The position numbers were made by a program, and so were the translations under genes. From Metabacillus litoralis (GTDB taxonomy: Bacteria; Bacillota; Bacilli; Bacillales; Bacillaceae): a stretch of DNA of 64,000 nucleotides. The DNA is taken from the NCBI RefSeq assembly GCF_007994985.1, contig NZ_VOQF01000003.1, positions 372,001 through 436,000 of the forward strand. Reading direction: 5' to 3'. Shown here piece after piece: positions 49,386 to 60,010 of the stretch; the first letter of the stretch is position 1; each line of letters starts with the position of its first letter. The notes under the pieces were generated by a model, which was not told the origin of the DNA, searched no databases, and saw only the letters and a list, made by a program, of their open reading frames with translations.

Positions 49386-49436
49386 ACCTCTATACTTATC
49401 TATCTCGAAAATGGTAGATAAGTATAGAGGTTATTT
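49385..49436 (+). terminator. Long perfect hairpin after the AbrB-family gene
   Basis: AACCTCTATACTTATCTA and its exact complement form an 18-bp stem with a 12-base loop, overlapping the stop codon. The T tract behind it is short (TTATTTAG). Confidence 0.75.
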
Positions 49437-49449
49437 AGTAAATGACTAT

Positions 49450-49635
49450 GAAATGAGACTACTGTTGGAGAAGGATGTCTCAAAGGGAAACCCCACAGGC
49501 GCACAGCTTACAAGGCTCCCTGACCTAGGAAGAATTGCCTTTTGAAAAAGCCGATAGTTGGGATCTTTCATTATTTTTTCCTGGAAAGCAAATGCCTGCC
49601 TGTAACAGAAATCAACAACAAATTTTAAAGGGCCT
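49450..49635. repeat. Dispersed repeat family 2, left-truncated copy
   Basis: Shares with 33180-33390 ACCCCACAGGCGCACAGCTTA, GACCTAGGAAGAATTG, TTTGAAAAAGCCGATAGTT and the right end AATCAACAACAAATTTTAAAG. The left terminal repeat is missing. The ORF that crosses it is not thought to be a gene. Confidence 0.78.
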
Positions 49636-49667
49636 ATTATTTAGGTATGCCTATATCAAGAAATTTT

Positions 49668-51812
49668 TCAATGTTGAACTAGTTCTTGCTTCATTTTACA
49701 AATTACAGCTTTTATCTGAAAATATTCTATGTCTTTTGGCAAAGCTTCTTTTAATGGTTTTAAAAGCTCAGTATCTAATTGCTTTACCATCTCCAAAATC
49801 AGTATTTCTTGTTCTGGCGTAAAAATTTTCAACCAATCTATTGAATGTCCTTCCTCTACACAGCGAATAATGTGATTTTGAACAGTTATTTCTGATAAAT
49901 CTCTATTTTTGCTAATATCTTTAATTGATTGACCTGCATTATATAATTCAAATGTAATAACATGACTCGGAGTTTTACCATTATCAGCAACCCTCTCTGT
50001 CTTAACACTGTTTTGCTGTAGTTGCTTTGTTGTATCTCTTTCTAGATTCAAGAATTCACATATTGCTGCAATAAACTGATCGCCATAACGCTCCAATTTT
50101 GTTTGAGCTACACCTTTTACCGCTAAAAACTCATGATCATTTGTTGGGCATTTACTACTCATGTCCTTTAAACTGCTATCTGAGAAAATAATATAAGGTG
50201 GAATTTTAAGCTCTCCTGCTAATTCTCTACGTATTGTCTTTAATTTTTCAAATAATTCATCATTCTCTTCAATAGCATTGATAATAATTTGTTCTTTTTT
50301 AAACACTTGCTTTTTCTCAACTAACACATGTAATGCCTTCTTAGTAAGCTCTAGCACTGGATATTGAGAATTTGTTAAAGAAAGGTAGCCCTCTGCAACA
50401 AGAAAATCAATAAATTCGATAATTTGCTTTTCTGTTTTATTTTTCATTAGTCCATATGTTGAGAGGCTTTTAAAATTGAACTGAGATATTCGCTTATTAT
50501 TAGATCCTTTTAAAACTTGGGCTACGAGTGTTTTCCCGAATTTTTCGTTCATTCGTTTTACACAAGATAAAACCATCAGTGCTTCATTTGTTACATCTAT
50601 TTTTGAACGTGTATCACGACAATTTATACATTTTCCACAAGCAGTTACAGGCTCTTCTTCACCAAAATATTCAACGATATAGGTTTGAATACATTTCTCA
50701 GTATGACAAAGATCAACCATTAGCTGGAGTTTTTGGTATTCATGAATTTTTTTATCATCATTTAGTGTTGATTGTTCAATTAAAAACTTTTGTAGCTGAA
50801 TATCCTGTCCAGCAAAAAGGATTGTACAGTCACTTGGTTCCCCGTCTCTTCCAGCTCTTCCAGCTTCTTGGTAAAATGCCTCAATATTTTTTGGTAGATT
50901 ATGGTGAATAACATATCTTATATTAGATTTATTTATCCCCATACCAAATGCATTTGTAGCAACCATAATATCTAATTCGTCAAATAAAAACTTTTCCTGT
51001 TGAGCTCCTCTTTCTTCTTCATTTAAGCCCGCATGATATTTTCCTGTTCGAAAACCACTTTTATTTAAAAACTGGTAAAGTTCATCAACTTCTCTTCTTG
51101 TTGCAGCATATATGATTCCAGCTTGATCTTTGTTCATTTTGATGTATCTTTTAATAAAATCTCGCTTATTTTCACCTTTTACAACATTAAAAGTTAAATT
51201 ATTTCGTGCAAATCCAGTTACAAATGTATGATCTTCTTGTATGTCTAGTAGCATACGAATATCATTTGTCACTTCTTTTGTAGCTGTTGCTGTTAGTGCT
51301 ATAACCTTTGGTCTAACTGGTAAATCATCAATCATCTTTTTAATAGATCGATAACTCGGACGAAAATCATGCCCCCATTGAGAAATACAATGTGCTTCAT
51401 CTACGGCAATCATAGATATTGGTAGTGAGAAAAGTAAAGAACGAAAAGACGGTGTTTCTAACCGCTCTGGTGCTATATAAAGAATTTTAAATATTCCATC
51501 TTCTACATTTTTCATTCGTTCCCTTACTTCATTATTTGTTAAACTACTATTTATATATGTTGAAGATATACCCACACTTGATAGCGCGTCAACCTGGTCT
51601 TTCATAAGTGAAATTAAAGGAGAAATAACGATTGTGACACCCTCAAATAAAAGTGCAGGAATTTGATAGCATATAGATTTCCCACCACCGGTTGGCATTA
51701 TTGCCAGTGTGTCATTTCCAGTTAGAATACTGTCGATAATTTCTTCCTGCCCTTTACGAAAAGAAGTATAACCGAAATATTGTTGTAATTGATTTTCTGC
51801 TTGCTTTAACAA
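49668..51812 (-). CDS. recQ: ATP-dependent DNA helicase RecQ
   Basis: A 714-residue superfamily 2 helicase that unwinds 3'-tailed DNA in recombination and fork repair. In order: helicase core with Walker [12 protein letters not shown] (K45), [15 protein letters not shown] (motif II), [13 protein letters not shown] (motif VI); zinc-binding CGKCINC (about 385); winged-helix RQC; an HRDC domain (about 530-605); and a C-terminal helix-turn-helix-type domain (about 635-714, [20 protein letters not shown]). The first two thirds fit RecQ; the C-terminal HTH extension is found in a subset of Firmicute RecQ. The start ATG begins [15 protein letters not shown]. Confidence 0.93.
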   Translation of the reverse strand: MLKQAENQLQQYFGYTSFRKGQEEIIDSILTGNDTLAIMPTGGGKSICYQIPALLFEGVTIVISPLISLMKDQVDALSSVGISSTYINSSLTNNEVRERMKNVEDGIFKILYIAPERLETPSFRSLLFSLPISMIAVDEAHCISQWGHDFRPSYRSIKKMIDDLPVRPKVIALTATATKEVTNDIRMLLDIQEDHTFVTGFARNNLTFNVVKGENKRDFIKRYIKMNKDQAGIIYAATRREVDELYQFLNKSGFRTGKYHAGLNEEERGAQQEKFLFDELDIMVATNAFGMGINKSNIRYVIHHNLPKNIEAFYQEAGRAGRDGEPSDCTILFAGQDIQLQKFLIEQSTLNDDKKIHEYQKLQLMVDLCHTEKCIQTYIVEYFGEEEPVTACGKCINCRDTRSKIDVTNEALMVLSCVKRMNEKFGKTLVAQVLKGSNNKRISQFNFKSLSTYGLMKNKTEKQIIEFIDFLVAEGYLSLTNSQYPVLELTKKALHVLVEKKQVFKKEQIIINAIEENDELFEKLKTIRRELAGELKIPPYIIFSDSSLKDMSSKCPTNDHEFLAVKGVAQTKLERYGDQFIAAICEFLNLERDTTKQLQQNSVKTERVADNGKTPSHVITFELYNAGQSIKDISKNRDLSEITVQNHIIRCVEEGHSIDWLKIFTPEQEILILEMVKQLDTELLKPLKEALPKDIEYFQIKAVICKMKQELVQH

Positions 51813-52023
51813 TTTCCATCACCTAAATTCCTTGATTAATATCTATTTAGTAGTATAACATGTATAAATCTATTAACTATTTATCGAAATTAGATTTTAA
51901 CAGGATATTTTACCATTTTGAGGGATGAAGCTTCTGAGAGGCTTTTATTGAAGGTTGCTGCAGCTATTAACCACAACATATGTTTGAGCTTTTAAAAAAG
52001 ATTGTTTTTGCCATTTCTTATAA

Positions 52024-52070
52024 CTAAAAAACAAACACAAAATAGGATCACCCTACCTTGTGTTTGCTCT
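52024..52070 (-). terminator. Terminator of the InhA-type gene
   Basis: AGCAAACACAA and TTGTGTTTGTTTTTT on the minus strand form a long stem with inner pairing, a few bases after the stop. Confidence 0.88.
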
Positions 52071-52076
52071 TAAAAA

Positions 52077-54494
52077 TCACTTATGAATCCAAACTGCTCC
52101 TGCAGAATTGTCTTTTGCCTCACCAATTACTTCAAACTTCAAACCATGTGTTGGAACAATTCGCCCAGCATCTGGAATGGCACTATTAATATAAGTTTTA
52201 GAGTCATCAAACTTCGTTGATCCTTTATAACTTAAGAAATCATATGCCCCACGAGATGGTGAATCAACATAGAAACCTGGTGTTTTGTCCAATGAAAATG
52301 CAGCATCAGCTATTTGATAGCGAGTACTTTGAGTAACTGTCTTTTGACCATTCAATGTTCCAAATACTGCTTCAGGATGTGAATCAACAACACCTAAGAA
52401 ACCTTCTCCTGGATGAACTCCAACCCAGTTATCTGTATAGCTATCATCAGCATACCAAACTACTAATCCTGTGTTATAAACTGCTCCACGTGAATAGGCA
52501 AGTGCCTTATCTGAACCAGCATAATTTCTCCACTCTAAGTAGTAGTGATTATTAGCTTGTGAGTAACCATTAGATACAATAAACCCATCGAGCGTTACAG
52601 CCGAATTACCTTCAGCATCATCAGAGAAAATCACTTTGTTATCAGCTGTTACACTTAAATTATCAATCGCAAATCCTTCTGGTGCTAATCCACCATCTGT
52701 TACATATTCAAACATCAGCTTTACTTTCTTTCCAGCAAATTGGCTTAAATCATAGGATAAATCATTCCAGTTTCCTAAAGTAGATTCATAGCCACCTTGT
52801 GTATTTTCATCACCAATAACATCTAATTCTACAGGCTCTCCATCTTCAACAACTGCATTTACGTATACATAATCATAATCAAATTCTACTTCGTAATATG
52901 CTTTAGCGTTAAATGTAGCATTTGTTGCTCCTGTTAAATCAAACTGTGGCGTTTCTAATGTTGTATGAAGATTATCACCCTTCGTACTGTAATAGTACTT
53001 TTCACCGTAAGCTGGTAGTATTCCTTCAACATTCTTTTTTGGTAAGTTTACTTTAATAATTCCCGGGTTTTTGGATTTTGTAACACTTTGATCAATCACT
53101 GAAGCCATACCTTTTTTATCAATATCCTCATAGTTAACTTCAAGAATGTTCGCCCAATTTCCACCCATTAGTTTCTGGAAAAACTCTTTGTTCTGCGGTG
53201 AGAAACTTGTCGGAGCTGTTCCTGCAATATTGCCATTCCAACTTCCACCACTCATTATAGACCATGAAGCAACAGGCTCACCTTGACCTGTGTATTGAGT
53301 GTCATATTCATCAGGCAACCCTAAATCATGTCCAAATTCATGTGCAAATACTCCAACAGCTCCATCTTCAGGCTGGATCGTGTAATCAAATGCTGCTACA
53401 TTTCCTCCCCAATAATCAACTGCTGCATCTGTACCAGCAACAGGATAAACACCATCTAATGTCCATCGGTGTGACCATACCGCATCATCTCCTAAAGAAC
53501 CGCCACCAGCTTCCTGACCTGTACCAGCATGGATAATCATTAAATGATCAACTAACCCATCTGGTTCATTTTGATTACCATCTCCATCTAAATCATACAA
53601 ATCAAATTGATCATATTCAGCTAAATCCATTCCTGATGCAGCAGCCGCGTTTAGCGCATCTTTCACAAGATCTCTTGGACCTTTTGGAGCTAAGTTATCA
53701 TGACCACCTGCAGGGTTGTCATCTCCATATTCTTTTGCATTTCCAGGAACAGTTAACCATTCAGATACAGTTCCATCAACAGTGTAGCTTCCACCAGATT
53801 GCTCTTCATAAAACTGCTTAAACGTTTTCACTTTCTCCCCATTAAATAGCGTGAATTCTTCATCACCAAACATTAGATTTTCATAATGTTCTTTATTGAA
53901 ATCATCTGAGTACATATACCCTTCTTCTTGTACAACATTATTATGTTTAAAATCAGCAAATTCAGTTAAAAGCACTAGCACTTTATCTGTACGAACATCA
54001 CCTTTGTATGGAGCTTGCTGTGCAGCATTTACTTTCACTGCTCCATTCGGCTTGCCTTTTTTGTAATTTTCATGTCCCTTGTTTAACTGCTTAGCTAGCT
54101 TGTCCTTTTGTTTCGTTAAGAAATCTTTAGCTTTTTTATCTAGCTTTTCCTTCTGTTCTTCTGAATGATGATGTTCTGAATGATCTTCAATAGCAGGCTT
54201 GGTGCCTTGCTTATTATTAATATATTCCTTTACTGCTTTTTTCACTTGTGCAGCAGAAGCATTTTTTGAAATGACTCCCTGCTCTTTAAGTGCATCCGCT
54301 AATCGGTCCTCTGGAATGATATTTAAATCAATAGGTGCAGATTCTAATGGAGCAGAAGCTGCTTGTGCGGATTGAGTAAATGGTAAGTATGTACCAAACA
54401 GCAAGCCCCCTACTAAAATAGTAGTTGTTGACACTTTAGTTAATCGGTATAAGCTTTTCTTTTTTCTTTCTCTTGCTCTTTTCAATTTTCTCAC
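52077..54494 (-). CDS. inhA: Immune inhibitor A-type M6 metalloprotease
   Basis: An 805-residue secreted protease. The signal peptide (about 15-46) has a basic N-region, a hydrophobic core [15 protein letters not shown] and cleavage near AQA. A propeptide follows with a His/Glu-rich stretch [15 protein letters not shown] (about 103-117) and Lys-rich helices. The peptidase domain has zinc motif [14 protein letters not shown] (H385, E386, H389) and a calcium-type loop [13 protein letters not shown] (301-313). The C-terminal part carries the immune inhibitor A beta domain. InhA-like proteases cleave host defence proteins in pathogens, but are also found in environmental Bacillus. The start is GTG with GGGGG upstream. 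Confidence 0.92.
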   Translation of the reverse strand: MRKLKRARERKKKSLYRLTKVSTTTILVGGLLFGTYLPFTQSAQAASAPLESAPIDLNIIPEDRLADALKEQGVISKNASAAQVKKAVKEYINNKQGTKPAIEDHSEHHHSEEQKEKLDKKAKDFLTKQKDKLAKQLNKGHENYKKGKPNGAVKVNAAQQAPYKGDVRTDKVLVLLTEFADFKHNNVVQEEGYMYSDDFNKEHYENLMFGDEEFTLFNGEKVKTFKQFYEEQSGGSYTVDGTVSEWLTVPGNAKEYGDDNPAGGHDNLAPKGPRDLVKDALNAAAASGMDLAEYDQFDLYDLDGDGNQNEPDGLVDHLMIIHAGTGQEAGGGSLGDDAVWSHRWTLDGVYPVAGTDAAVDYWGGNVAAFDYTIQPEDGAVGVFAHEFGHDLGLPDEYDTQYTGQGEPVASWSIMSGGSWNGNIAGTAPTSFSPQNKEFFQKLMGGNWANILEVNYEDIDKKGMASVIDQSVTKSKNPGIIKVNLPKKNVEGILPAYGEKYYYSTKGDNLHTTLETPQFDLTGATNATFNAKAYYEVEFDYDYVYVNAVVEDGEPVELDVIGDENTQGGYESTLGNWNDLSYDLSQFAGKKVKLMFEYVTDGGLAPEGFAIDNLSVTADNKVIFSDDAEGNSAVTLDGFIVSNGYSQANNHYYLEWRNYAGSDKALAYSRGAVYNTGLVVWYADDSYTDNWVGVHPGEGFLGVVDSHPEAVFGTLNGQKTVTQSTRYQIADAAFSLDKTPGFYVDSPSRGAYDFLSYKGSTKFDDSKTYINSAIPDAGRIVPTHGLKFEVIGEAKDNSAGAVWIHK

Positions 54495-54949
54495 ATCTTT
54501 TCCCCCTTCAATTTTTATATAGTAGATTGTTATCTTTTAAAATACTTTTAAAAGAACTATTTACTCTATGAAACTATTATAGAATCTTATTTAAATATAA
54601 TAAATAGTACGAAAATTCTATTTTCTAAAAATTCTAACTAGTCTTTGTGCCTAGTTTATTTATTTAGCTAGTGTCTTTACACTTATTTAACTCTCTATCA
54701 ATAAAACCATATATATCAATTACTTCGTCACCTTTTCTACCATATTAATTGAAAATTCACATTGTTATTCGCTTTTCTTTGAACAATTTTCTATAAACGA
54801 CACTACTTTAATATACTTTTACTTTAAAGCTTTTAATCAGTAAAGAATGTTATTTCAGTAAAATCTTAAACCATTAAATTGATGACAGTTGTATTACAAT
54901 ATGATGTCAACCTACAAAAAACTACATCATATAACAAATAATATAAAAA
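54495..54949. other. Divergent intergenic region inhA / mreBH
   Basis: AT-rich, with no gene seen. It should hold promoters for both genes. No clear SigI-type promoter for mreBH was found by eye. Confidence 0.4.
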
Positions 54950-55035
54950 GACTGATTAACTAAAAAATTCACTTTTAAAAGTCCATTGGCATCTTTTCTT
55001 CATGGGCATTGTAAAACTTGATATTAATTTTCACC
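54950..55035. repeat. Fragment of repeat family 3
   Basis: Contains GTCCATTGGCATCTTTTCTTC, like the centre of the family 3 copies at 41433 and 61237, and begins AAAAAGACTG, loosely like the family end. It lies directly upstream of mreBH. Confidence 0.45.
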
Positions 55036-55068
55036 ATTTTAAAAAAGTAAGAAATGAGGTTTATTTAC

Positions 55069-56076
55069 ATGTTAACTACTACTGAGATTGGTATTGATTT
55101 AGGTACAGCAAATATACTTGTATATACAAAAAATAAAGGAATTATTCTTAATGAGCCTTCGGTTGTAGCGATCGATACAACAACAAATAAAGTGCTTGCA
55201 GTAGGAACTGATGCTAAGAATATGATCGGAAAAACGCCGGGGAAAATTGTAGCAATAAGACCTTTAAAAGATGGAGTTATTGCAGATTATGATGTGACTA
55301 CAGATATGCTACGACATATTATGAAAATTGCTTCTAGAAAGCTTGGAATGTCCATTAGAAAACCTACAGTCGTTGTATGTACTCCCTCTGGTGCCACTTC
55401 TGTGGAGAGAAGAGCGATACAAGACGCAATAAGAAGCTCTGGCGCTAAACAAGTACATTTAATAGAGGAACCTGTAGCTGCAGCAATTGGAGCTGATTTA
55501 CCTGTTGAAGAACCAATTGCTAATGTTATTGTAGATATAGGTGGAGGTACAACTGAAGTTGCAATCATCTCTTACGGTGGAGTTGTTACTTGTCATTCTA
55601 TTAGAATTGCAGGAGATCAGTTAGATGAAGATATAGTTCAATACGTCCGAAAAAATTATAACCTTCTTATAGGTGAACGAACAGCTGAACAATTGAAAAC
55701 AGAAATTGGTTATGCTCTTATTCATCATGAAAGTATTGAAAAAGAAATACGTGGAAGAGATTTAGTTACAGGATTACCAAAAACAATCTCGGTATCTTCT
55801 TTAGAAATGCAGGATGCAATGAAAGAGTCTCTATTACATATTTTAGAGGCTATTAGAGCCACTTTAGAGGATTGTCCACCAGAGCTAAGCGGAGATATTG
55901 TCGATCGAGGTGTGATTCTTACTGGTGGTGGTGCTTTATTGAAGGGACTTCAAGAATGGGTCAGTGAAGAAATGGATGTTCCCGTTCATATTGCTCCCAA
56001 TCCTTTAGAGTCTGTTGCAATTGGTACTGGAAGATCACTTACGGTTATTAATAAATTACTAAAAGCTGCAAAATAA
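55069..56076 (+). CDS. mreBH: Rod-shape determining protein MreBH
   Basis: A 335-residue bacterial actin homologue that positions cell wall synthesis enzymes along the lateral wall, with ATP-binding motifs [20 protein letters not shown] (phosphate 1), [14 protein letters not shown] (phosphate 2) and [11 protein letters not shown] (adenosine). Length and the N-terminus [15 protein letters not shown] match MreBH rather than MreB or Mbl, and ykpC and ampS follow as in B. subtilis. GAGG precedes the ATG at 55069; a longer start at 55054 is unlikely. In B. subtilis MreBH directs LytE and is controlled by SigI. Confidence 0.94.
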   Translation: MLTTTEIGIDLGTANILVYTKNKGIILNEPSVVAIDTTTNKVLAVGTDAKNMIGKTPGKIVAIRPLKDGVIADYDVTTDMLRHIMKIASRKLGMSIRKPTVVVCTPSGATSVERRAIQDAIRSSGAKQVHLIEEPVAAAIGADLPVEEPIANVIVDIGGGTTEVAIISYGGVVTCHSIRIAGDQLDEDIVQYVRKNYNLLIGERTAEQLKTEIGYALIHHESIEKEIRGRDLVTGLPKTISVSSLEMQDAMKESLLHILEAIRATLEDCPPELSGDIVDRGVILTGGGALLKGLQEWVSEEMDVPVHIAPNPLESVAIGTGRSLTVINKLLKAAK

Positions 56077-56098
56077 TAAATAATTGTTTTCTGCCTCA

Positions 56099-56137
56099 AA
56101 CTTAAAGTTCTCCATTCAGAGCTTTAAGTTTTTTTGC
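56099..56137 (+). terminator. Terminator of mreBH
   Basis: AACTTAAAG and CTTTAAGTT pair around a loop, then seven T residues. Confidence 0.9.
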
Positions 56138-56558
56138 ATTTTTACCATTTACGTTGCTGAGCTATATTGAGGATTAACCTTCATAACGGATTGTCCGTAC
56201 TATCCAAGATCATATCAGTTAGTTTAATGCTACTTTATCCCTAAAATTAGGGGAATTACAACCTACATTCCAAAAAAGAGCCTATATTAGAGAAGCACTC
56301 ATTAAATTTACAAAAACTTCATAATTTTTTTAGCATCAATTCTGTTATTTCCGAATAAATTATATCTGGCTCATATAGTAATGAAATAAGACACACTTAA
56401 TGTTTTACTTCGTGATTATACAATCTAGGCATCTTTAATTTTAATTATACAGCTTGTTTCAACTTACTAATAAACGTAAGGTTAGTGTTTGTCAAAAGTT
56501 GTGAAACTTTCTTACATGTCACAACGTCTAATATTTGAGTTTAATAGGAGGTTCATTC
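56138..56558. other. Intergenic region upstream of ykpC
   Basis: AT-rich, with no gene. TTGTCA-N17-TTACAT (about 56490-56518) is a weak promoter candidate for ykpC. Confidence 0.35.
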
Positions 56559-56696
56559 GTGAGAGATCTTAGTAGAAGAATTATTATCAGCTTAACTTTA
56601 GCAGTGGTTATTATGGGGGGCATGAGTGTTTCATTAGCAAATATGCCAACTAGTCCAACTTCTAATAATGAAGTTGTTCAAGTTCAAGGGAAATAA
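56559..56696 (+). CDS. ykpC: YkpC-type small membrane or exported peptide
   Basis: A 45-residue peptide. It begins MRDLSRRIIIS, continues with a membrane or signal-like segment LTLAVVIMGGMSVSLANM (about 12-29) and ends in a polar tail PTSPTSNNEVVQVQGK. The start is GTG after AATAGGAGG. The position next to mreBH and the SLANMP motif agree with B. subtilis YkpC, a 44-residue protein of unknown function. It might be a signal-anchored peptide at the membrane, or its polar tail might be released, as Phr-type peptides are; no Rap gene is nearby. Confidence 0.75.
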   Translation: MRDLSRRIIISLTLAVVIMGGMSVSLANMPTSPTSNNEVVQVQGK

Positions 56697-56724
56697 GTTT
56701 ACGAAGTAAGGAGGAGCATTTTCA

Positions 56725-56991
56725 TTGAACAAGGGGAAAAACTCTACTTTCTATCAATTCATTCCGTTTTGTTTTCCAATTTTATCTTTACTTATACTTA
56801 CGAGTAACTTGATAGGTACATATTCAATTTCCGTTGCTGTAGGGATATTATTGATTGGTTTTACCTATTCTTTTATTGCCATGATTTCTAGAAGAGGCTT
56901 AATTAGCGCAATAATCAACATGTATGTTATAGGTATCTTAATATTTGGAAGTGGTGTTATGTATATCATGACTATAGCTAGCCGAGTATAA
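56725..56991 (+). CDS. Small three-helix membrane protein, unknown
   Basis: An 88-residue protein with three hydrophobic segments (about 12-30, 33-55 and 65-85) and the basic loop SRRGLIS between them. I do not recognise the family. The start is TTG with AAGGAGG about ten bases upstream. It follows ykpC by 28 bases on the same strand and ends at a hairpin, so both small genes are probably co-transcribed. Confidence 0.7.
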   Translation: MNKGKNSTFYQFIPFCFPILSLLILTSNLIGTYSISVAVGILLIGFTYSFIAMISRRGLISAIINMYVIGILIFGSGVMYIMTIASRV

Positions 56992-57020
56992 AGTTTAACT
57001 TAAATGACTTATAGTAAACA

Positions 57021-57063
57021 AAGCATTCTCGAATGATTTATTCACTCTAGAATGCTCTTTTAT
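57021..57063 (+). terminator. Terminator of the ykpC operon
   Basis: AGCATTCT and AGAATGCT pair around a loop, followed by CTTTTATTTTG. Confidence 0.75.
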
Positions 57064-57213
57064 TTTGCTTTGATGTTAATTATGTGAGCTTTTTATCAGC
57101 TCTTTCTAGAAAATCTGTCAAACTAAATCTATTATATGTGAAAATGAAATTGAAAATCACCTAGAAAATTAGTTCTGGTTTATTCAGGTAGTGATCAGTT
57201 GTTTAATATTATT

Positions 57214-58377
57214 TTAATCTCTAAACGCTCGATCCCCTAAGATTTTATACGTTATATCATCTGATGGAGGATTATGCAGTCCGGCTCTTACATCACGGTA
57301 ATATCTTTGAAGTGGATTAGTGTTAAATAAACTTTGTCCACCTACTACCCTCATTGCCAAATCAACTACTTCAACAGCAGCATTTGTTACAATTGTTTTT
57401 GTTACTGCCAAGTCATAGGCCAATTTATCACGGTCATCTGGTACTTTATCCCACTTTTCAGCAGTTGAATACATTAGGGTTCTAGCTGTAGTAAGCTTTA
57501 TATCCATCTCAGCTATTTTTCTTCTTACCTCTGGTACCTCTTTAATTGGATAGGTGAGGCTTGTAGGCTGATATGTTTTGGCAAACTGTACAGCTTCATT
57601 TCTAGCAGCAATAGCAATACCGATATAACAAGCTGGTATATGTAGAAGCCACCCTTGTGCAGAAGGTCTTTCTTTTTTTTGTTTTCTTTCAACTAATGCT
57701 TCCTCTGGTAGCTCAACTGAGTGTAATAGCAAATCGTCACTTCTTGTTCCACGCATACCAAGTGTATCCCACGTTTCTTCAATTGATAAACCGTTTGCAG
57801 ACCTTGGGATTAGAAAGTCACCAATTTCACCTGTTTCTTCAATTGTTGCCGGAACAATAAAATAATCAAGTGCTGGTGCTAATGATGTGAAAATCTTCTT
57901 GCCATTAATCATCCACTTTCCATCTACTTTTGAAGCGATTGTTTCGGGTTTTCCTCCCCTTGCCGGACTCCCAGAGTTCGGTTCAGTGGCTGCACTGTTT
58001 ATTAGTTTATTTTCTTTTATAATTTCTTCACATACATACTTAAAGGTAGTCATTTTCCATTTTTTTGTTTCTCTGAGATGCATGATTAAACCCAAGTGCC
58101 ATCCCAGTGATAAGGAAGTAGGAGCATCACCCTGAGCGATTTTTTCTTGCACTAATAAAAAATCATAAAGAGATGCACCATCCCCACCAAACTCCGTTGG
58201 TATTGTAAGCTTTAGATATCCTTCCTTCTTTAAACGCTCAAAATTTCCAAAAGGAAAACTACCTTCTTTATCATGTTTATCAGCAAATAGTGCGAACTCC
58301 TTGGATAATTCATCTGTTTTCTTCAGTAATTTCATTTGAATTTCGTTTTTAATAAATTGATCATCTAAATATTTCAC
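57214..58377 (-). CDS. Acyl-CoA dehydrogenase family flavoprotein
   Basis: A 387-residue FAD-dependent enzyme with the usual N-terminal helical, middle beta and C-terminal helical domains. Marks are INSAATEPNSGSPARGG (about 129-145, flavin and substrate region), GMRGTRSDDLLL (about 208-219) and GGQSLFNTNPLQRYYRDVRAG near 350-370, followed by HNPPSDD. The HNPP stretch is typical of a subgroup related to B. subtilis YdbM and to flavin-dependent sulfur-compound monooxygenases. The usual catalytic Glu of beta-oxidation enzymes is not obvious. The substrate is unknown. It is divergent from ampS. Confidence 0.88.
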   Translation of the reverse strand: MKYLDDQFIKNEIQMKLLKKTDELSKEFALFADKHDKEGSFPFGNFERLKKEGYLKLTIPTEFGGDGASLYDFLLVQEKIAQGDAPTSLSLGWHLGLIMHLRETKKWKMTTFKYVCEEIIKENKLINSAATEPNSGSPARGGKPETIASKVDGKWMINGKKIFTSLAPALDYFIVPATIEETGEIGDFLIPRSANGLSIEETWDTLGMRGTRSDDLLLHSVELPEEALVERKQKKERPSAQGWLLHIPACYIGIAIAARNEAVQFAKTYQPTSLTYPIKEVPEVRRKIAEMDIKLTTARTLMYSTAEKWDKVPDDRDKLAYDLAVTKTIVTNAAVEVVDLAMRVVGGQSLFNTNPLQRYYRDVRAGLHNPPSDDITYKILGDRAFRD

Positions 58378-58554
58378 TTAATCACCTCATCTTCTCTTAT
58401 TTTATATACTTTCCTTATCAACTCAAAGTATTTTGACTCTAAATAGGCTATCTCTTTTCTTTCTTATAAATGTTTTGATAAAATGAATTGAAAGGTTGAG
58501 AAAACTTTCACAAAAATACATAATACATAATGCACTCAATTAGGAGGGTTATAT

Positions 58555-59787
58555 TTGTCTAACTTTAAAGAGAATTTAGAAAAATATGCTGAATTAGCAG
58601 TACGTGTTGGTGTGAATATCCAACAAAATCAAAACTTAACTATAAATGCATCAACAGAAGCAGTAGACTTTGTTCGACTTGTTGTAAAAAAGGCTTATGA
58701 AGCAGGAGCAAGGAATGTTTATGTTGAGTGGCATGATGATGTTATTACAAGAACAAGATTTGAATTAGCTTCAAGTGATGCACTAAGTGATTATCCAGAA
58801 TGGAAAGCAAAAGGATTAGAAACACTTGCAGAAAACGATGGGGCATTTATGTCAATCATTTCTTCTGATCCAGACCTTCTAAGTGGAATAGATCCTAAAC
58901 GTATTGCACTTACAACAAAAGCTGCTGGAGTTGCACTAACAAAATATCGAAACTACTTACAAGCAGATAAAGCAAGTTGGACAGTTATTGCTGCAGCTTC
59001 AAAAGAATGGGCTGCAAAAGTTTTTCCAGATGAAACAGCAGACAAACAAGTTGAAAAACTATGGGAAGCTATCTTTAAAACAACTCGTATTGACCAAGAA
59101 GATCCTGTTGAAGCATGGCAAAAACATAATGATAACCTGCACGAAAAAGTTAAATATCTTAATAACAAAAGATATAAAAAACTACATTATAAATCAACTG
59201 GTACAGATTTAACGATCGAACTTCATCATACACATACATGGGTTGGCGCTGGTAGTGAAAATGAAAAAGGGAATTTCTTTATGGCAAATATGCCTACAGA
59301 AGAAGTTTTTACAGTACCGCTTCGTAATGGTGTAAATGGTGTTGTTCAAAGTACAAAGCCGCTTAGCTATAGCGGGAACTTAATTGATAACTTTAGTTTA
59401 AAGTTTGAAAATGGTCGAATTGTATCTGTGACAGCTGAAAAAGGTGAAGAAGTGCTAAAACAGCTTGTTGAAACAGATGAAGGATCACATTACTTAGGCG
59501 AAATTGCTTTAGTTGCTCACGATTCACCGATCTCACAATCAGGTATTCTATTTTATAATACGCTATTTGATGAAAACGCATCAAATCATTTAGCAATTGG
59601 AAATGGGTATGCTTTCTGTGTTGAAGGTGGAAAGAAAATGTCTCGAGAAGAACTAGAAAAGGTAGGAGTGAACTCTAGTATTACACATGTAGATTTTATG
59701 ATTGGTTCTGCTGATATGAATATTGATGGTATTTCTGAAGATGGTTCTTCAGAAGCAATTTTCAAAAACGGTACATGGGCTTTTTAA
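58555..59787 (+). CDS. ampS: Aminopeptidase AmpS (M29 family)
   Basis: A 410-residue M29 metallo-aminopeptidase that removes N-terminal residues from peptides. Metal-binding sites lie in the C-terminal domain: TEEVFTVP (about 247-254, Glu), a second Glu in TDEGSHYLGEIALV (about 305-320), and NHLAIGNGYAF with HVDFMIGS (about 378-385). The start is TTG with TAGGAGGG upstream, giving MSNFKENLEKYAEL. Position matches B. subtilis ampS next to ykpC and mreBH. A CobW-type GTPase gene follows. Confidence 0.94.
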   Translation: MSNFKENLEKYAELAVRVGVNIQQNQNLTINASTEAVDFVRLVVKKAYEAGARNVYVEWHDDVITRTRFELASSDALSDYPEWKAKGLETLAENDGAFMSIISSDPDLLSGIDPKRIALTTKAAGVALTKYRNYLQADKASWTVIAAASKEWAAKVFPDETADKQVEKLWEAIFKTTRIDQEDPVEAWQKHNDNLHEKVKYLNNKRYKKLHYKSTGTDLTIELHHTHTWVGAGSENEKGNFFMANMPTEEVFTVPLRNGVNGVVQSTKPLSYSGNLIDNFSLKFENGRIVSVTAEKGEEVLKQLVETDEGSHYLGEIALVAHDSPISQSGILFYNTLFDENASNHLAIGNGYAFCVEGGKKMSREELEKVGVNSSITHVDFMIGSADMNIDGISEDGSSEAIFKNGTWAF

Positions 59788-59940
59788 GCTGTTAGCTCAA
59801 ATACTGAGGTAATCACTTTCTGCTAGGTAGATATTCAAAAAGTAGGCAGTTTACACTTTAAAATATTCTTCTTTTCCTTCCTTTAATTTAAATAAGACTA
59901 AGGATACTAATGCCAACCAATCTTTATATAGCAAAGTTAT

Positions 59941-59979
59941 GAAAAAGGGTCATGACTTTTAATAGTCAGATCCTTTTTG
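59941..59979 (+). terminator. Terminator after ampS
   Basis: AAAAAGGGTCATGACT and AGTCAGATCCTTTTTG form an imperfect hairpin with a T run, about 150 bases after the stop. Confidence 0.7.
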
Positions 59980-60010
59980 TTTGATCAACACACAATGAGA
60001 GGAATTTAAC

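Noticed and set aside
49342-49822. Plus-strand ORFs of 67 and 95 codons
   Set aside because: They cross the hairpin, repeat family 2 and the 3' end of recQ; no ribosome site and no protein-like composition.
56559-56696. Phr-type signalling peptide
   Set aside because: A polar tail after a signal-like segment fits loosely, but there is no adjacent rap gene, and the YkpC match by position is better.
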